A DNA stretch of 36,544 bases, from NCBI GenBank assembly GCA_019649035.1, contig BMAT01007806.1, positions 681,318 to 717,861 of the forward strand. The letters are read 5' to 3'. This document shows positions 1-32,613 of the stretch, in pieces. Source of the DNA: Elysia marginata. Its lineage: Eukaryota; Mollusca; Gastropoda; Plakobranchidae. The notes beneath the pieces were generated by a model. It worked only from the letters and a program-made list of their open reading frames with translations, did no database searches and had not been told where the DNA came from. The number at the start of each line of letters is the position of its first letter. Position 1 is the first letter of the stretch. A program made the translations under genes and the position numbers.

Positions 1-9
1 CCCCCCCCC

Positions 10-45
<36 letters not shown>
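1..45. repeat. Compound microsatellite at window edge
   Basis: C10, then ten TC units, then a run of AC. Such compound tracts often stop assemblies; the poly-C beside the gap at 14426 has a similar make-up. Confidence 0.95.
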
Positions 46-3000
46 GACAAAAGAACTGATTGGTTTATCCCCGTGTCATGTGTGCACATTTGCTTTAAGT
101 CCATGTTTGCAGAACACGACTCCACATTTCACCAGTGTGGTATCTTGTCTTCAAAAACACCATGCTTAAGTTATGAGATTAGGAGCTGTTGCTGCTTCAG
201 CCTTTGACTGGACGGGTAAAAAGTAACATCACATTTTTATCTATTTTAAAAGTTAGATTTTTTCCCAATTTTTATTACCTGCGGGTGCTTCGATAGAAAG
301 AGAGCAAGACTAGTTCGAAGAGGGAGAACCAGATGGTTTGAGAGACAAGAAAGATAGATGTAGAGTAATTATCTCGGATGAATTTCGTTCGTTTAAAGCC
401 AAGACTACTGGCAACATTTTTTAGTTTGTTTCATTGCGAAATAAAGTTAATATGAGAAATTATGTTTCTCTCGTGAATTCAATGCCATAGTAAGAAAAAA
501 TGTTAATCTGAAATGGAAAAGAACTTCAGAATATTGTGTTGCTAGAGTGTTTAGTTCTCACAGTTTTCTAAAGTTAATTTCTTCGTTTTATGGCGTTTTT
601 TGGACGCTAGTTGCGACACTCCCATACAAATGTTTCATCATAATGCCTCTGCTTCTGTTTTTTTTCCCGTGAAAACAAATCCGTTTGGTTACATGTATAA
701 TTTTGTTGTAACATTAACACTACACCGTGTAATTGAAAAACATATTATGTAGCAGGGTACTCGTGTTAACACCGCAGTAACACTTTCATTACTTTCTGTC
801 TCAAATTATCTCATAGATGTCTAACCTGGGTATGACGAGTATGGCGTAATGTTGGTAGCCAATGAATAATGAACTAATTTGGCCTTTGGCGACTCACAAC
901 GTTGGCCCAGGCGAGAAGTTGACCAGTCGTCAAGGATCAGAACTGTTGTACAACGCGTGTGTACTCAGAGCTTGCTGGGTTAGCTTAGACAGTAGTAAGA
1001 CAGGCTTTGCGCGTGTGAGCGTGCTCACGAAGCACCCCGTTGAGACGAGAGAAACTTGGTGGAAAAATTGTGGGATGAGTACTGTGTGTGTGTGATGGGG
1101 GTTGGGGTGGTAAGGAGGACTTTGGTCGGCAAGTAAAATCTCTCTGTCTGTCTCAAGCAAACCGGTGCGGTCATGTGTGTGAGTCAGGGTGGGTGGCATG
1201 GCAGGGCGAGCGAAACCTCCGATCCGAGGGTAAAATGATGCGCGTCTGTCTGTGTGGGTGCGTGAGTGAGAGTGTGTGTTTAAAGAATTGGTCTCTGATG
1301 GCCGTCATGACGCTTCGTGTGTAGTATCGATCTATTCTGTCTTGTATGCCGCTGCCGTATCTGTATTAGGGGACCATCTCTTATCTCTGGCATTGAAACG
1401 AGGGTTGTTAGATTATTGTATATAGAGAGAAACAGAGAGAAAAAGAGGAAGAAAATAGTTAAACGAGTAACAACTGAAGAGTTCTTTTTCGTTTTTGGTT
1501 TACTTTCCAGCTTTGGAAAATACAAAACTGTATTTGAAGATGAATTAATATTGTGAACCCTGCCTATAAAAGCGTTAAAATGATATACAATGTTACTAAC
1601 GAGTTAGATTTTGAAACATGTCTTTGAGCTGTGTTCAAACCCTGTACTCTGACCTCTAGTTATGAGATGCCGTCGGGTTTCTTGTCGGAGGGGAAGGGGT
1701 TGGTATTTCACGGCTTTGTTTTCCACTGTGAGCTTCGCACTTTCTTGCCTCTGTTCGAAACTAGAAAATACCCTGTCTAGCTAGCTTTTTATTTCATCTC
1801 TTTGCTTAAAGCACCGAATTATAGATACATTGAGGATAAATAAGATGGTTTTCAGACAATCGTGAGTACTCGTTTGGCGGATCGCAAAAGTTTCACTCAG
1901 CGTAGTATTGTTAATGTTATATTGGAGGCGGGTACAAATTATCTAGTTTATATTATTTTGATAGTTATCCGCTTCTCTTTGTCCTCTATGCGAAGTGGAA
2001 GATGAGGACTGGAGGGGGGAAACCAAGCGGATGAAGGAGACAGGGCCACTTGTATTGATCAGCATGGGTGTCCGTGGTGGCTTTTCGTGTGGGGATCGCC
2101 TGGCTCGCGGTAGACCCTAGTCCAGAACACTTGGCGCAGCGGCCTGGGAGGAATGCATAATAATTCCTCAGCCATTCTTCAGAACCAGTTCTTCCCGGGG
2201 CGGTCGTGACTTGACTTTCCACTGCCCAGAAGCTCAAGATGAGTTCACGAAAATATTCAGTGATGTCAGTTCTTCTGTTGACCTTTCATACGAACGCTCT
2301 GCTCTTTTAGTGGCGTACCGTGAGATTTCGCTCAACATATTCTGATAATATTGGATTGCGTGGGATTTAAGTAGCGAGCTTATATTTGATTTTAAATAAA
2401 TTCTCTGGCTGGAAGTTTTTTCCTTTACATAAGCAGCTGGATGGTATACTGGTAACGCCGGTGGTTTAGGCATGATCATCTTCATCAGAGTAGATTAGAA
2501 ATTAATACTATGACGGTGCTGCGGGAGGTGTGAGAATCCAACACTCCAGACTCCCGGAGTGCCAGGAAATACCGACAACGATCATCGTATTTTTGCTAAT
2601 AATCAGATGCCTGACGAATACGGAGGCTTGTTATTTCTCTGCCTTGTCCATTCCTGAAGGCCCCCCAGGCACATACCCTGTCTAATTATCGTCACGTATC
2701 TGGGTGTCGTTGACCTATGTAAATAACTCCTTAAAGGTTTCAGATAATACTTATTTCTATGGACGTGTTCACCACAGCGACCGCTCAATTGTGAGTTGTT
2801 TTTTTTTAATTAATTGAAGAGCGCTTGTTTCTATATATTTGACATCGGTACTCTCCTTTTTAGTGTAATCTGGCCTCTCGATGTCGTCAACAGGTTAACA
2901 AGTTTTTTGCGTTTCCACCACTCTATTTTTGTTTATCATATCTTGAATATTTCAAGTATTGCTGGGCCAATCCTTTTAGCTGGTACGACAGATCTGATAA

Positions 3001-4313
3001 CTACTTTTAAAGAGTTTCAAAGCCTTTGTCGGTAAGGATTTTCGTTTACCGGTATATAATGAGACAGTTTTTATTGTGTAAACAGAACATACAAAGTCAA
3101 GTCTACATCTCGATAGCGCCAACAACGGGAAGCACACTGCTCCATCGATTTTCTGTTTGTAATCCTGTCACTTGCGTTAACGCGTTAGTTTTACATACAT
3201 AGACTGGTTTTAGCTGCTGTTGGTCACTCGCATGCCTAGTGTTGTGCCAGGAACAAGCCGTGCTCGGTGCGCTCACCTCACTTGGAGACAAACAGAAGGG
3301 ATGGTCAGCCACTGTTTGAAATTGTGAGACAAGTCACATCACAGAGATACACGAAAATAGGTTTCAAGCCTCGCCAGCTGCTGGTCTAGTGTTTGCTGTT
3401 CAAGCTGTTGTGTGAAACATCGACACGGCATTGACGTTGAATCGTGCAATGTAATTTTACTTCAGTGCGAGAAAGATATCACCTACAATAGGCATATTTC
3501 CCACTAAAAAGTGTGTTATCTATTAGGATTTTGTATATCCTGGTAGTTATGGTATCGACAACTGTGTAGATCTGTGTAGAAATCTAGACGTTGATCTTTC
3601 CGCTGACGCGGCCTTGTTTAGTCAAATGGTTTGTGACTTCTCTACGAATACTTAGATCTATGATGTGGTCTAGTTAAAAAAAAAGAAAGACAAAGCGTCA
3701 CGCGAGTAGCGAAACACACAAGGGCAAGTTTTTTAAAAGGCTTATATCTAAATCTGGTTTTGACCAGTCAGTGCCGACCAAGACATCCCCCAGGACATCC
3801 CCATGATGATGAAGATGATCATGAAGGGTGGCCTACCTGGACTTCACCCTATCCCAGGCCTTTCTAGGCTTCGGCATGACCATCTGGGACCCTCTGTAGG
3901 CGGTGTCATCCTCGCCAAGGTTGGCATTAGCGTTGTGTTTGTAGTAAAGTTAAGCAACTGCAGAATAAAGAATACAAAATTCTGTATTTATCCCATATAG
4001 GAAAATTAACAATGACAGGCTCCATTAAAAAAGAAAAGCATCATGGTGGAAAAAAAGAGAAGCCTTGGAAAAATTACTATTATACCTGTATAACTAAAAA
4101 ACATACCTAGATAATAAGAAAAAATGTACGTGCCATCAACTATGTGTCTTAGTTGTGAAACCAACTCCATTTTTTACCTTTAGGACAACCTTTCTGTTTC
4201 TTTGCTCCTCAAAGCTCTCCCACTTTCTGTGTCTTGTTTTCTTTTCTATCTCTGTCTCCACCTGTCTGTATTTTTACATTCTCTCTTTTGTTGTACTATG
4301 GATTGTAAAGTTA

Positions 4314-4424
4314 AATCTCCAACCTTAGTGGCACATTTACTATCACTGCAAAATGTTGCTGGTTTCTAGAAAAAATACTTTTATTTGGAAAAGGTAGGTA
4401 AGCGCGCCACTAAGGTTGGAGATT
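4314..4424. repeat. Perfect 19-bp inverted repeat with 73-nt loop
   Basis: AATCTCCAACCTTAGTGGC at 4314-4332 is the exact reverse complement of 4406-4424. The 111-bp unit could be a small MITE or a hairpin-forming RNA. No target-site duplication is evident at its ends. Confidence 0.8.
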
Positions 4425-6532
4425 GAATGGCTAGAAATTAAAGTTCTGGAGAGATCAGGAAAAGACCGCAAAAATTCATAAAATCATATCTTTCAAATCA
4501 TTGCTTTCAAAGCGGCAAAAGTCTAACAAAACCAATGGCGATGTTAAAAAACTAAAGATATCTTCACATACTTAATATAATAATCGAAACAGTGAAAAAC
4601 GGACTAACAAAAAGTCCTTGGTCATGCTATACAAGAGGAGTTTAGATCAGCTGCTGTCAATTTTTCATTCGCCCAGCTTGAAGAGCCGTTAAAAGTCATT
4701 TCTGAAAAAAAAGCCACCCCGGTAAAGTTAACATGTGTTTTGATGTCATTTATGAAGCAGATTTTATTAGTTTATTTCTTTCCCTTTGAATGGGTGTTGT
4801 TGTTGTGTTTTATGGAGTACATATATATATTAGATCTAGATTTACTGATGCAATGGCAGCATCTCACAGTTAAAGCAATTCTTTCATCTCAAGGATGCCC
4901 TTGAGCAGGTTTTAACCTCGAATCAAGTTATTCTGGCTCCTCCAGTTTGGTTTGAACATACCTGATTATGGGTGTCGTGTGTTTAGTCTGAATCGATTTT
5001 GAATAAAGACCTGAAGGTAGGGGAAAAGCTCAGGTTTTGTGTGTGCGTGTGTGTGTTCTGAGGGCATCCCTGATAATAGTGATATCTTCCATTCTTACTT
5101 ATACTATCCTCTGTGTCATATTTGCATTTAAAATGTAGGGCCTTCGCGATTTCCCTTCAACTAGGACGTGCGCTATTCCATTTCCAGTGTTACTTGTTCA
5201 CTTGAGTTCGCTGTACTTTGGAATGTAATTGTGAAGGAAGAAAGTCCTCAGCTCATAAAGCTGGCTAGATTGCTGAAGCTCCTGAAGTTTGCCGATCTGT
5301 TGTCTGAAAACAATAGTGAAAAGGAGTTTAGAGTCTGCCCTATGCTCATTATCAAAGCTAGGTGAGGTCCGGCTTCCTTTGAAAATTAATTTTCATCCAG
5401 AATTTATTGGAAAAATTTAAATAAATATACTTTTACAAAAGTCTGGGAGTGTCAAAGCCATCTATGAGCTATTATATTCCGCTCATATTAAAAGACTTAT
5501 GCGGACATAATGAAAAAAAAAACCATTTCTTAAAAAGTTATAAAAATTGATGGATTTGTTTTTAAAATCCTTCAACTACATAGTTTGAAGAGATTTACTT
5601 TTTATATTTACTGAGCGATGCTGCCTTTTGTGTCATGTTGTACAGAGACGCTTTGCCAACATAATATTATAGACCGGATTTTTGCTTACAGGCAATACGC
5701 TAACAAACTCAAAATACACGTTTAAAGCTCCCTTAAAGCCACAATAGGCTGGGGAGCCGGTGAGGGAGGGAAAGTTCAATGTTTGCAAGTGATGAGTGTA
5801 TAGGGCGTGCTAAGGAAACTAGAAACCGAAGAAGGAAGACCAGCACTCGATTTCCTCACGGTATTGATTTTTTCCGGAAGGGAAGCTCGCGGCGCCTTAC
5901 AAGATGGGAGCGTCTTTTCTGTTTATATCCTTCTATCATCCTGCCCAAAGCGTCAGCCAACTTGTTTGTCGTCGTGCTTTCCGTCTTTTCTTTCTTGTTC
6001 TCCCAAAAACTTCTCCTCCCTCACTTGGGCCGGTTTGAAACCGAGCTTGTTCTGCAGAGTACGAATGAAGATTGGCTGCACGGAAATGGGTCTTATCTCT
6101 ACTTGCTCTGATACAATATCACTTTCTTCGTGGCAAGAGAGGGAAAGTTTTGCATCAATCTAACTCAAGTGCGATTTTCTTTTATTTAGGCGCATGACGA
6201 GTGGAGGGACAAAAAGCGACCCATTCCTTTTTTTTTTCAAAGTTTTATTCGTTTTGTGTCCTACGACAACAAAGGAAAATAGCAAATCTTTCTACTTTCG
6301 TGTACTGTTAATTAGGGGTGTATATTTTTAAGAGCAAAGAAAACCAAAACAGGCTGCGATAATCTGCTACCTGGAAAAGCTGAAAACCATATCAGCCAGA
6401 TATTATTTCATGCAACAGTTCAATGCAACTCTTAGAGGTATCCTTGTCATGCTGGTATTTTTCCCTCAACTGAGAAACATGTGAAAGTAAACCTAAGTTC
6501 AAGTCGATTGTAGATTTGATTGGTTTTTTAAG

Positions 6533-6564
6533 TATAAAACCATTTCGTCCGTAAGCTCTTCAGT
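6533..6564 (+). promoter_or_regulatory. TATA box plus TCAGT initiator-like pair
   Basis: TATAAAA starts at 6533 and TCAGT lies at 6560-6564, with the A at 6562, giving the 29-nt spacing typical of a core promoter. A GT with a donor-like context follows at 6600. In AT-rich DNA such pairs occur by chance, so this is a candidate only. Confidence 0.25.
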
Positions 6565-9500
6565 GTCGTTTCTTTTTAACACCCGGAAGAAGAATACTGG
6601 TAAAAAAAAATAAAGATGGCAATGTCTGTATATAACTTTTTATATCTATTTATCCCTCTTTTTCTTGATGTGTGAGTGGATAGGTATTTTGTCTGTCTCT
6701 CTATCTTTATCTGTCACCAACGTATGTAATACATGCATATCATTCATCTGTTCAAGTCAATAAGCGTGAGGCAGCGGTCAGAGTAAGTTTCGAAGAGGAA
6801 TTGAAAAAAAAAAAAGATTTCACAGTGGGAATAATAGAAAGCATCCATTCTGTTGAATTCCAGGATGCGGTGTAAAAATTTTTTGTTTCAAACAAATTGC
6901 AACTTTTTTTAAAAGTTCTTTAATAAATCTTAAAAATTTTAATAAGGGTGTCAGTAAATTTGTAGTGCACATGTACTAATAGTAATAATATGCATTGCTC
7001 TGAAGGCGAAAGCTGTCGATAAATATTAAAATACGAGTGCATTGAAGCAGTGCACAACTATTATAGGCGTAAACATTATACATCTATGGAATTGACATTG
7101 CTGAAGATAAAGTTTAGTAAATTTAATTTTCTAAGCACCGTGGAACTATATCTTGTCAAAAGTGTAGTTTGTTTAATGTTCCTGTGGGCTCAGATTCAAA
7201 AGTTTTTGTCAGGCTTTGTTAAATCTTCTTCTAGTTCTAGAGACACTCATCTTTAACATTCATCTCTTCACAACCTCAGTCTGTTCATCTTTCTGTTATG
7301 CAATTTTTATCTCTAGTCTGGACGCAAAACTTCGCTCCAAATTATTTTTTTTTTACCAGTAGATAATCCTTACCGTCACTTGAAGGCAAATTATTCAACA
7401 CTTTAAAGAATACATTAAGGCCACGAGGACTTGCCGTACACGATTGGTTTTCTTTACAATGGAAAAAAAACCACCGGGTTTCGTAATTTGTTTAGCTGCA
7501 TTTTTGTGAACATATTATCTCGCCATCAAGATCGTATGGCTGTATGGTTTATCGCTCTGGCGCCTACTCTGGCCCTCTCGACCATTATTTTCTACTAAAA
7601 CAAAAATAATTAATAACACTTTTTACAGTGGTTATTTCCGCAATCTGTCATTACAGGCCGCAGTACAACCAGTGCGGTTAGCGACTTCTGATAAAGAACA
7701 ATCGTCAATAGATGCCAAACGCCAGCTCCGTCTGTTGCCAGTGGCCTTTGCGCCACTGTGAGGCGTCCACAGAACTTAAAGCTGAAACCTACATTAATGT
7801 TCAGCGAATTAAAAGCTATTACTACCATTTAATATACCGAAGCGGATGCCTCTTAAAGGTCAACTGCTTGAGCGAGCCCTTTGTTTTAGACTTTTCATTT
7901 AGTTTTGTTGTTGTTTCCCGCTCTTTTTCATCTCTGGTTTTAAAGTAGTTGGAATTTGTTATACTTGTATACCCTTTTTTATGCTTTCCTGTGTACATTG
8001 AGCAGTGCTTAGGATTTTTTTTTCATATACGAAACGGAAAGGACGCATACGCAACATATAAAATCATGTCGTTTGGAACTCAGGAAGGGGTGCGTGAGTT
8101 AGTAAATCGGTTGATAGTCTTTTGGTGGCGTCATCCTTTTTATTATTATAATTTTTGTACTAACAAATTCGCGCAATGCGTGGAATTAAACGCATAACTT
8201 TGTGTTTGTGAGGCATTGTCCGCATTTTACGCTTTTATCCTGGTTAGACAAGCAATATTTATTTCTTTATCAAACCTTGTGTCGTCATGAACCTTGAGGA
8301 AAAAAACAACCGCTTTACATTTAAATCTATCTTTTATCTTGTAACCGCTACGTATTACAAGAACGTCAATCTCAGCATACAGTAGATCACAGAGAAAAAA
8401 AGAGCAGCGCCCGTGAATTCCGTAAGAACTCACTGAAAGTTACATCAGTTTTCTGCAGCAACACCCAATTAATGTTTCATAATGTCTAATGTGTGCTTAA
8501 CCAAGCATCATTAATCATTGCCACCCTTTTGCCTGCATCATCTAGCCATTAATTACAGAGCTGCTCTCTTGCAACCTCCGAAACAGCAGCTGCTGCTACT
8601 CATACAATAGGCCAAGCGACCACGATGCCTACAAGTAGTATACATACATGTACTTCAGTTGATGTGCTCCTCCTAGCTTATCTGGTCCTTTGTGGGTTTG
8701 GAACGAGTGAGTGAAGCCTCCTGATAAATTTTCACGTACATTGCTCACGCCTTGTGTTTGGATTTGCTACTGCTGGAGAACCGCCCACAGCAGACAGACA
8801 CAGGCCAGGTTTCGTTTCTGCTCTTCTCCTGCTGCTAGGCTACTTTCTAGGCTAGGCCTGTATTGGAACAGTTAATGCCGGTGTGAGTCTGTGCTCACAT
8901 TGCTTGTTGGGTCAACGAAAGAACTCGGCGGACTTGCACCCCCTCATGAGAGGCGCTTGGCTTTACTGATACCGGATCGAGGTCTAGATCTTGTCTATTA
9001 TAGCTCTGTTCCTTCAACGCAGCCTTAGAATTCCAGCACACGAATTTAGGATAGGTTAACACTAGCAGCACCGCCACAAGTTGTGTGCCAAATTTTAGCA
9101 TAGTCCGAAACTATTACCTACCGAGTTCATTTCATGTAGTTTTCTTTTCCCATGCAAGTGAGAGAGAGTTCTTATTTGGACAGTAGTAAAGTCTTACGCT
9201 TTTACTCGCTTCTAAATACTTTATTGTTTGGATTTGGATTTTACGCCTTTTGATTTTTAACTTCTTTTACCACCCAGAATAATTTTGTCCCTTACTAGGG
9301 ATTGGTTTATAAACTGAACTGAAGAATTAAATGTTTTGTGAAAATAGATAAAACACTCTAAGGCTAATAAAATACTCTCGCTAATACTTTTTTTTAATCA
9401 CGTTCGAAATTTAAACTGCCAAAGTTATTTCAATTCAAGTTCTTGTTGTGACAGCAGACTCCTAAAATTGGATATACCTTACTTTTGGATCTAACCCAAG

Positions 9501-10418
9501 AAGAACAGGCAGGCTTTAGTTTTGTTATAGAAAGAAAACTGGAGGGAATAATGTGGGTGAGTTTTTGTGCCGAGTGTCTTTTTTTTTTCATGGGCTCCAA
9601 AGTCTTATTTGAAAAAATGAAAGATATATCGAAAATCAAACATTTCTAGTTTATTGCTCACTCTCCAATTTGTTCAAAACAATTATTCAGTTGGACGTAG
9701 AATCTACATTTAGATATATACGTTACCAGCTCTCGTACATAACTGAATGAGAATCGCATAAGTATTTAAAATGATCAACGTTTTAAATAAAATATAATGC
9801 AACAACTGAATAGGCCAAAAAATGTGACTAAATTTTCTCTACTTGATCTGTACATTCCTCGCTATTTATTTTTCAGTTGTTACCTTAGTCTGTCATAAAT
9901 ATATAATTCTTCGCTCTCTCTCACTTTCTGTCTCTCTATCCACCACTCATCATTGCCTTGTTAGCTTAAAAGAAAATTTATCAAGAACTCATTCTGCATT
10001 CTCTTCCTAACCCTGCGCCATTTCGCATTTAACTCTATCTCTAACATGCCTTTCCCGGTTTTTTTTTCTTTTCGTAAATTTCCCATGCACTCTCTAACTT
10101 AACTGTGTTCTGTGTCTCTGTGCTTTCAACATTAGTCTTTCGCTCAACTCCGTCCCATTTCGAGTTTTCCAGAAATAAATTCTCGTTATGTTCAGTACGG
10201 TTGGGGGATGCGAATGTGGTTGTGTGACGTGTTTGTGTAAAGCGTGTTCTGGAAAAGTCATTACCGCTATCTTTCCTGCTTCATAATGGCTGTGTTTTAT
10301 GTTATATGTATGGGGCGATTACAAGTTGCGATTCATATAACCCAATGTTGAACTATCTGATAGAGTTTGTTTCCAAAGGATGCTTTACAGTTCCTTCCAC
10401 TGGAACTTGGCCATAGAG

Positions 10419-10427
10419 TATAAAAAG
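10419..10427 (+). promoter_or_regulatory. TATA-like box, possible internal promoter upstream of exon A
   Basis: TATAAAAAG about 530 nt upstream of the first recognised exon. RBFOX genes are known for multiple alternative promoters, so a start here is possible. No clear initiator or 5' exon was identified. Confidence 0.25.
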
Positions 10428-10845
10428 AGAGCGAGCCATCTCTCAAGATTTGCGAGCGAGCCTTACTATCTCTTTCTTATCAGCGACGTGGCAGCTCGCT
10501 CTGCCAAGACTTAGTGTAGGTTTGGGTCTAGCCATGCATGTGGGCTGAAGCAAGTTTTTTTTTGTTTTGTTTTTTTAATTTGGAGCCACATCAGCACTAG
10601 AACGATAATAAATATAAATGTTTTACGTGATAGATAAAGCTTGTTGCCGCAAAGAGTCGAAGCGTACAAAAACAGCACTATCAGCTCAGGACCCACAATA
10701 CTAACGTAATCAGAAACCCCTTAATTACATAGCTAAATTAGTTCTTTTATGTTTTTCGGTCAAGGTGCATTATTGTATTGGTATCCTGCTCTTCTTCCTT
10801 TATCCAATCGTTTGAAAGCGGCAGGACTATAAGTCTCTTAAATTG

Positions 10846-10887
10846 CATGGCGGCTGATACAACCAGCATGTCGGCTGATACAACCAG
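10846..10887 (+). repeat. 21-bp tandem duplication, two copies, each with GCATG at its start
   Basis: CATGGCGGCTGATACAACCA(G) at 10846-10866 is followed at once by CATGTCGGCTGATACAACCA(G) at 10867-10887; one mismatch. Each copy follows a G, so GCATG appears at 10845-10849 (as TGCATG) and 10866-10870. It ends 60 nt before exon A. Confidence 0.85.
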
Positions 10888-10947
10888 AAGCCTAATTTAC
10901 TGTACTTACACGTAGTTTTAATCTTTTGATTTTTTTCTCTCCTCCAG

Positions 10948-30498
<19,551 letters not shown>

Positions 30499-31470
30499 GT
30501 GAAAAATAAGGTGTTCCTTTGCATAACTTTTGAATTGTTGATTATACTACAAACAAGCATTACACTTGGGTGTCTATGGACGACCTTGGACTTGCAAACT
30601 TTTCACTCGAACTTTGATGGATCAGAGCTCGCGCAAGGCAAGGAAGAAGTCGCCCTAGGCCCTGACTCACACTGCCCCAACAAACAGACGTCTTATACTT
30701 CTGACATCAGGACTTCCAAAGCCATGTTGATAGCTCTGCTTATCTTGTTGTAGTTTTAAAGTAGCTTTTCTCTTCTCCTGGTTTAGGAGGTATTGTTTTT
30801 TAACTTGGTATCCACCAAGAAGATAAAAAAGTTGAGTCACACTGTATACATGCAATGGCTTTGGTGATATTACAAGGATGAGATCAAATAGTAGGCTTGA
30901 TTCTTTTTGGAAGGGCAGTTCTTACATAATTCACCGAGTCTTCTTCTTATGAAGGTCGCTGACTCGAGTAAGTTGGAAAGATTGCTAGCAAAGGAAAGCC
31001 CTAATATTTTGCCTACTTTTTGTGCACAGACAGGAAATAAAGGTGGTAAGGTGCTTTGGGGGATTTTTTCTTTTAAATAGAAAGACTTTACAGCTTTTAA
31101 TGCAAGAAGTCCCATTAAATTACTTAAACAAACATCACAGTCTTAATTGCTACAAAGCAGTTATTGAATGTGGTTTGTAGGTATATGGAGATGGACATTT
31201 GCTTTGCGGGGCAGTTATTTAAAGACTTTGTTTGCAAATACTCAAACTGTAAGCTTTATTGAATCAAATCTATCTAGTCAATATGTCTGTGTAGTCTTTG
31301 TATGACCATTATACCAATATTTTATCTTTTCTGATGCTATATGTACATGTGACGGTAATTGTTTCTGTAAAATGTATTTTTTTTTACTATACCGTACTTT
31401 TATTGTACTTCTGCTTTGCAAAGAGATTAAGTTCTAGCATAGATCAAGTAGAACCGAAACGCATTTGAGT

Positions 31471-31476
31471 AATAAA
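31471..31476 (+). terminator. AATAAA polyadenylation signal, candidate proximal
   Basis: First AATAAA after the stop codon, about 970 nt downstream. The following sequence is only moderately T-rich. Confidence 0.35.
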
Positions 31477-31875
31477 AACAGTATTCCCTGGATTTTAAAA
31501 CTAATAGTCATCAAAGAATATGAGCTGTAGTTGCTCTTTTTTTGATGCCCTACATTGCTTGTGAGGGCCCTTTCTCAGCCCAGAAGAAAGCGGCTGGGGG
31601 ATGCAGTGGTAGGGAGGGGGGAGAGCTTAGAGGATTAAAGGCTAAGCTTGTTTGTTTATCCTTTCATGGAACAAACACAATGCTTATGCAATGAAAAAAA
31701 AAGAAATTTATTCGCATATCTATGTTGCAGGTGTGGTTCTTAAACGTTTTTTTTTTCGTTTGAATTAAATAGTAATGGACACCTGAACAAAAAGGATAAC
31801 ATAAGACCCTTTCTGGGGTTGTTATGGTATTATTTTCCAACAGCAATAGGTTTTTTTTTTAATAAGAAATTTTTA

Positions 31876-32172
31876 AACCTAAAATAAACTGAGGCGGCAA
31901 GTACTTCTACTGAGCTGTATTTTTAAAACTTTTTTAAAGGAAAGAATTGCTTTCTTTTCACACCTACAAGGTTTCCTGCGTTTAACAGAAACCGTTTCTG
32001 TGTATCAAAAAAGTTTTAATTTTTGTTAGGAAAAGCTGAATTGTAAGTCTTATAATTAAAGCCATTTATATGCCAGCAGGGTGTATAGCTTTTTTTAACT
32101 CTAAAAGAAAGTGAGGCGGCAAGTACTTCTACCTAGCTGTGTTTTTAATTGATTTTTTAAAGAGGTAATTGC
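31876..32172. repeat. ~75-nt direct repeat in 3' UTR, two copies 222 nt apart
   Basis: Copy 1 at about 31876-31950 and copy 2 at about 32097-32172. The shared core GAGGCGGCAAGTACTTCTAC is identical at 31891-31910 and 32113-32132; flanks on both sides are similar (CTAAAA before; AGCTGT, TTTTTAA, TTTTTTAAAG and AATTGC after). Confidence 0.8.
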
Positions 32173-32613
32173 ATAACGATTGGAGAGAGATAGAATGTGT
32201 GAGCTGTTGTTTTTTTTTTTTTTTAATTAAATTTTCTTTTTCTGTAGCAAGGGAACTGATACAACACTTAAAAAGATGTTGACTGAACTGCTTAATTTCT
32301 ATGTTGAATCTCAACTCTCGATATCCTGCTCTTCCTTAAGAATAATCCCCTTTGAATAATGTACAGATAAAGCCTGTAAAAGTATTCTTTTTATGATGTA
32401 AATAGTACTTTTTCCATAAAAGTTTTATTCTTGTAATATGTTATAACTTTTCATGTTGTGCAAAGCTTTTATACTAAGTGTATTGTTTTAAGCAAAGCAA
32501 ATGAACCCACAGTCTGCTGTCATTGTATATCACCATGAGCATAACAAACATCAGCAGGATCTGCATCCCCATCCTCATTTTGTTCAAATTCATGGCATTT
32601 GCTCTTTTTCATT

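Larger units (their letters stand above)
46..10945. other. Upstream non-coding DNA, no gene assigned
   Basis: AT-rich sequence with only short chance ORFs (under 120 codons), none recognised. It may be a large 5' intron or the promoter region of the RBFOX gene. Within it are GC-richer patches near 1985-2235, 3765-3930 and 5750-6120, a TG-rich stretch near 1080-1280, a GT repeat near 5040-5056, the inverted repeat at 4314-4424 and the TATA-like sites listed separately. Confidence 0.6.

Noticed and set aside
862-1324. Several short overlapping frames on both strands
   Set aside because: TG-rich low-complexity DNA with open frames on both strands and no recognisable protein.
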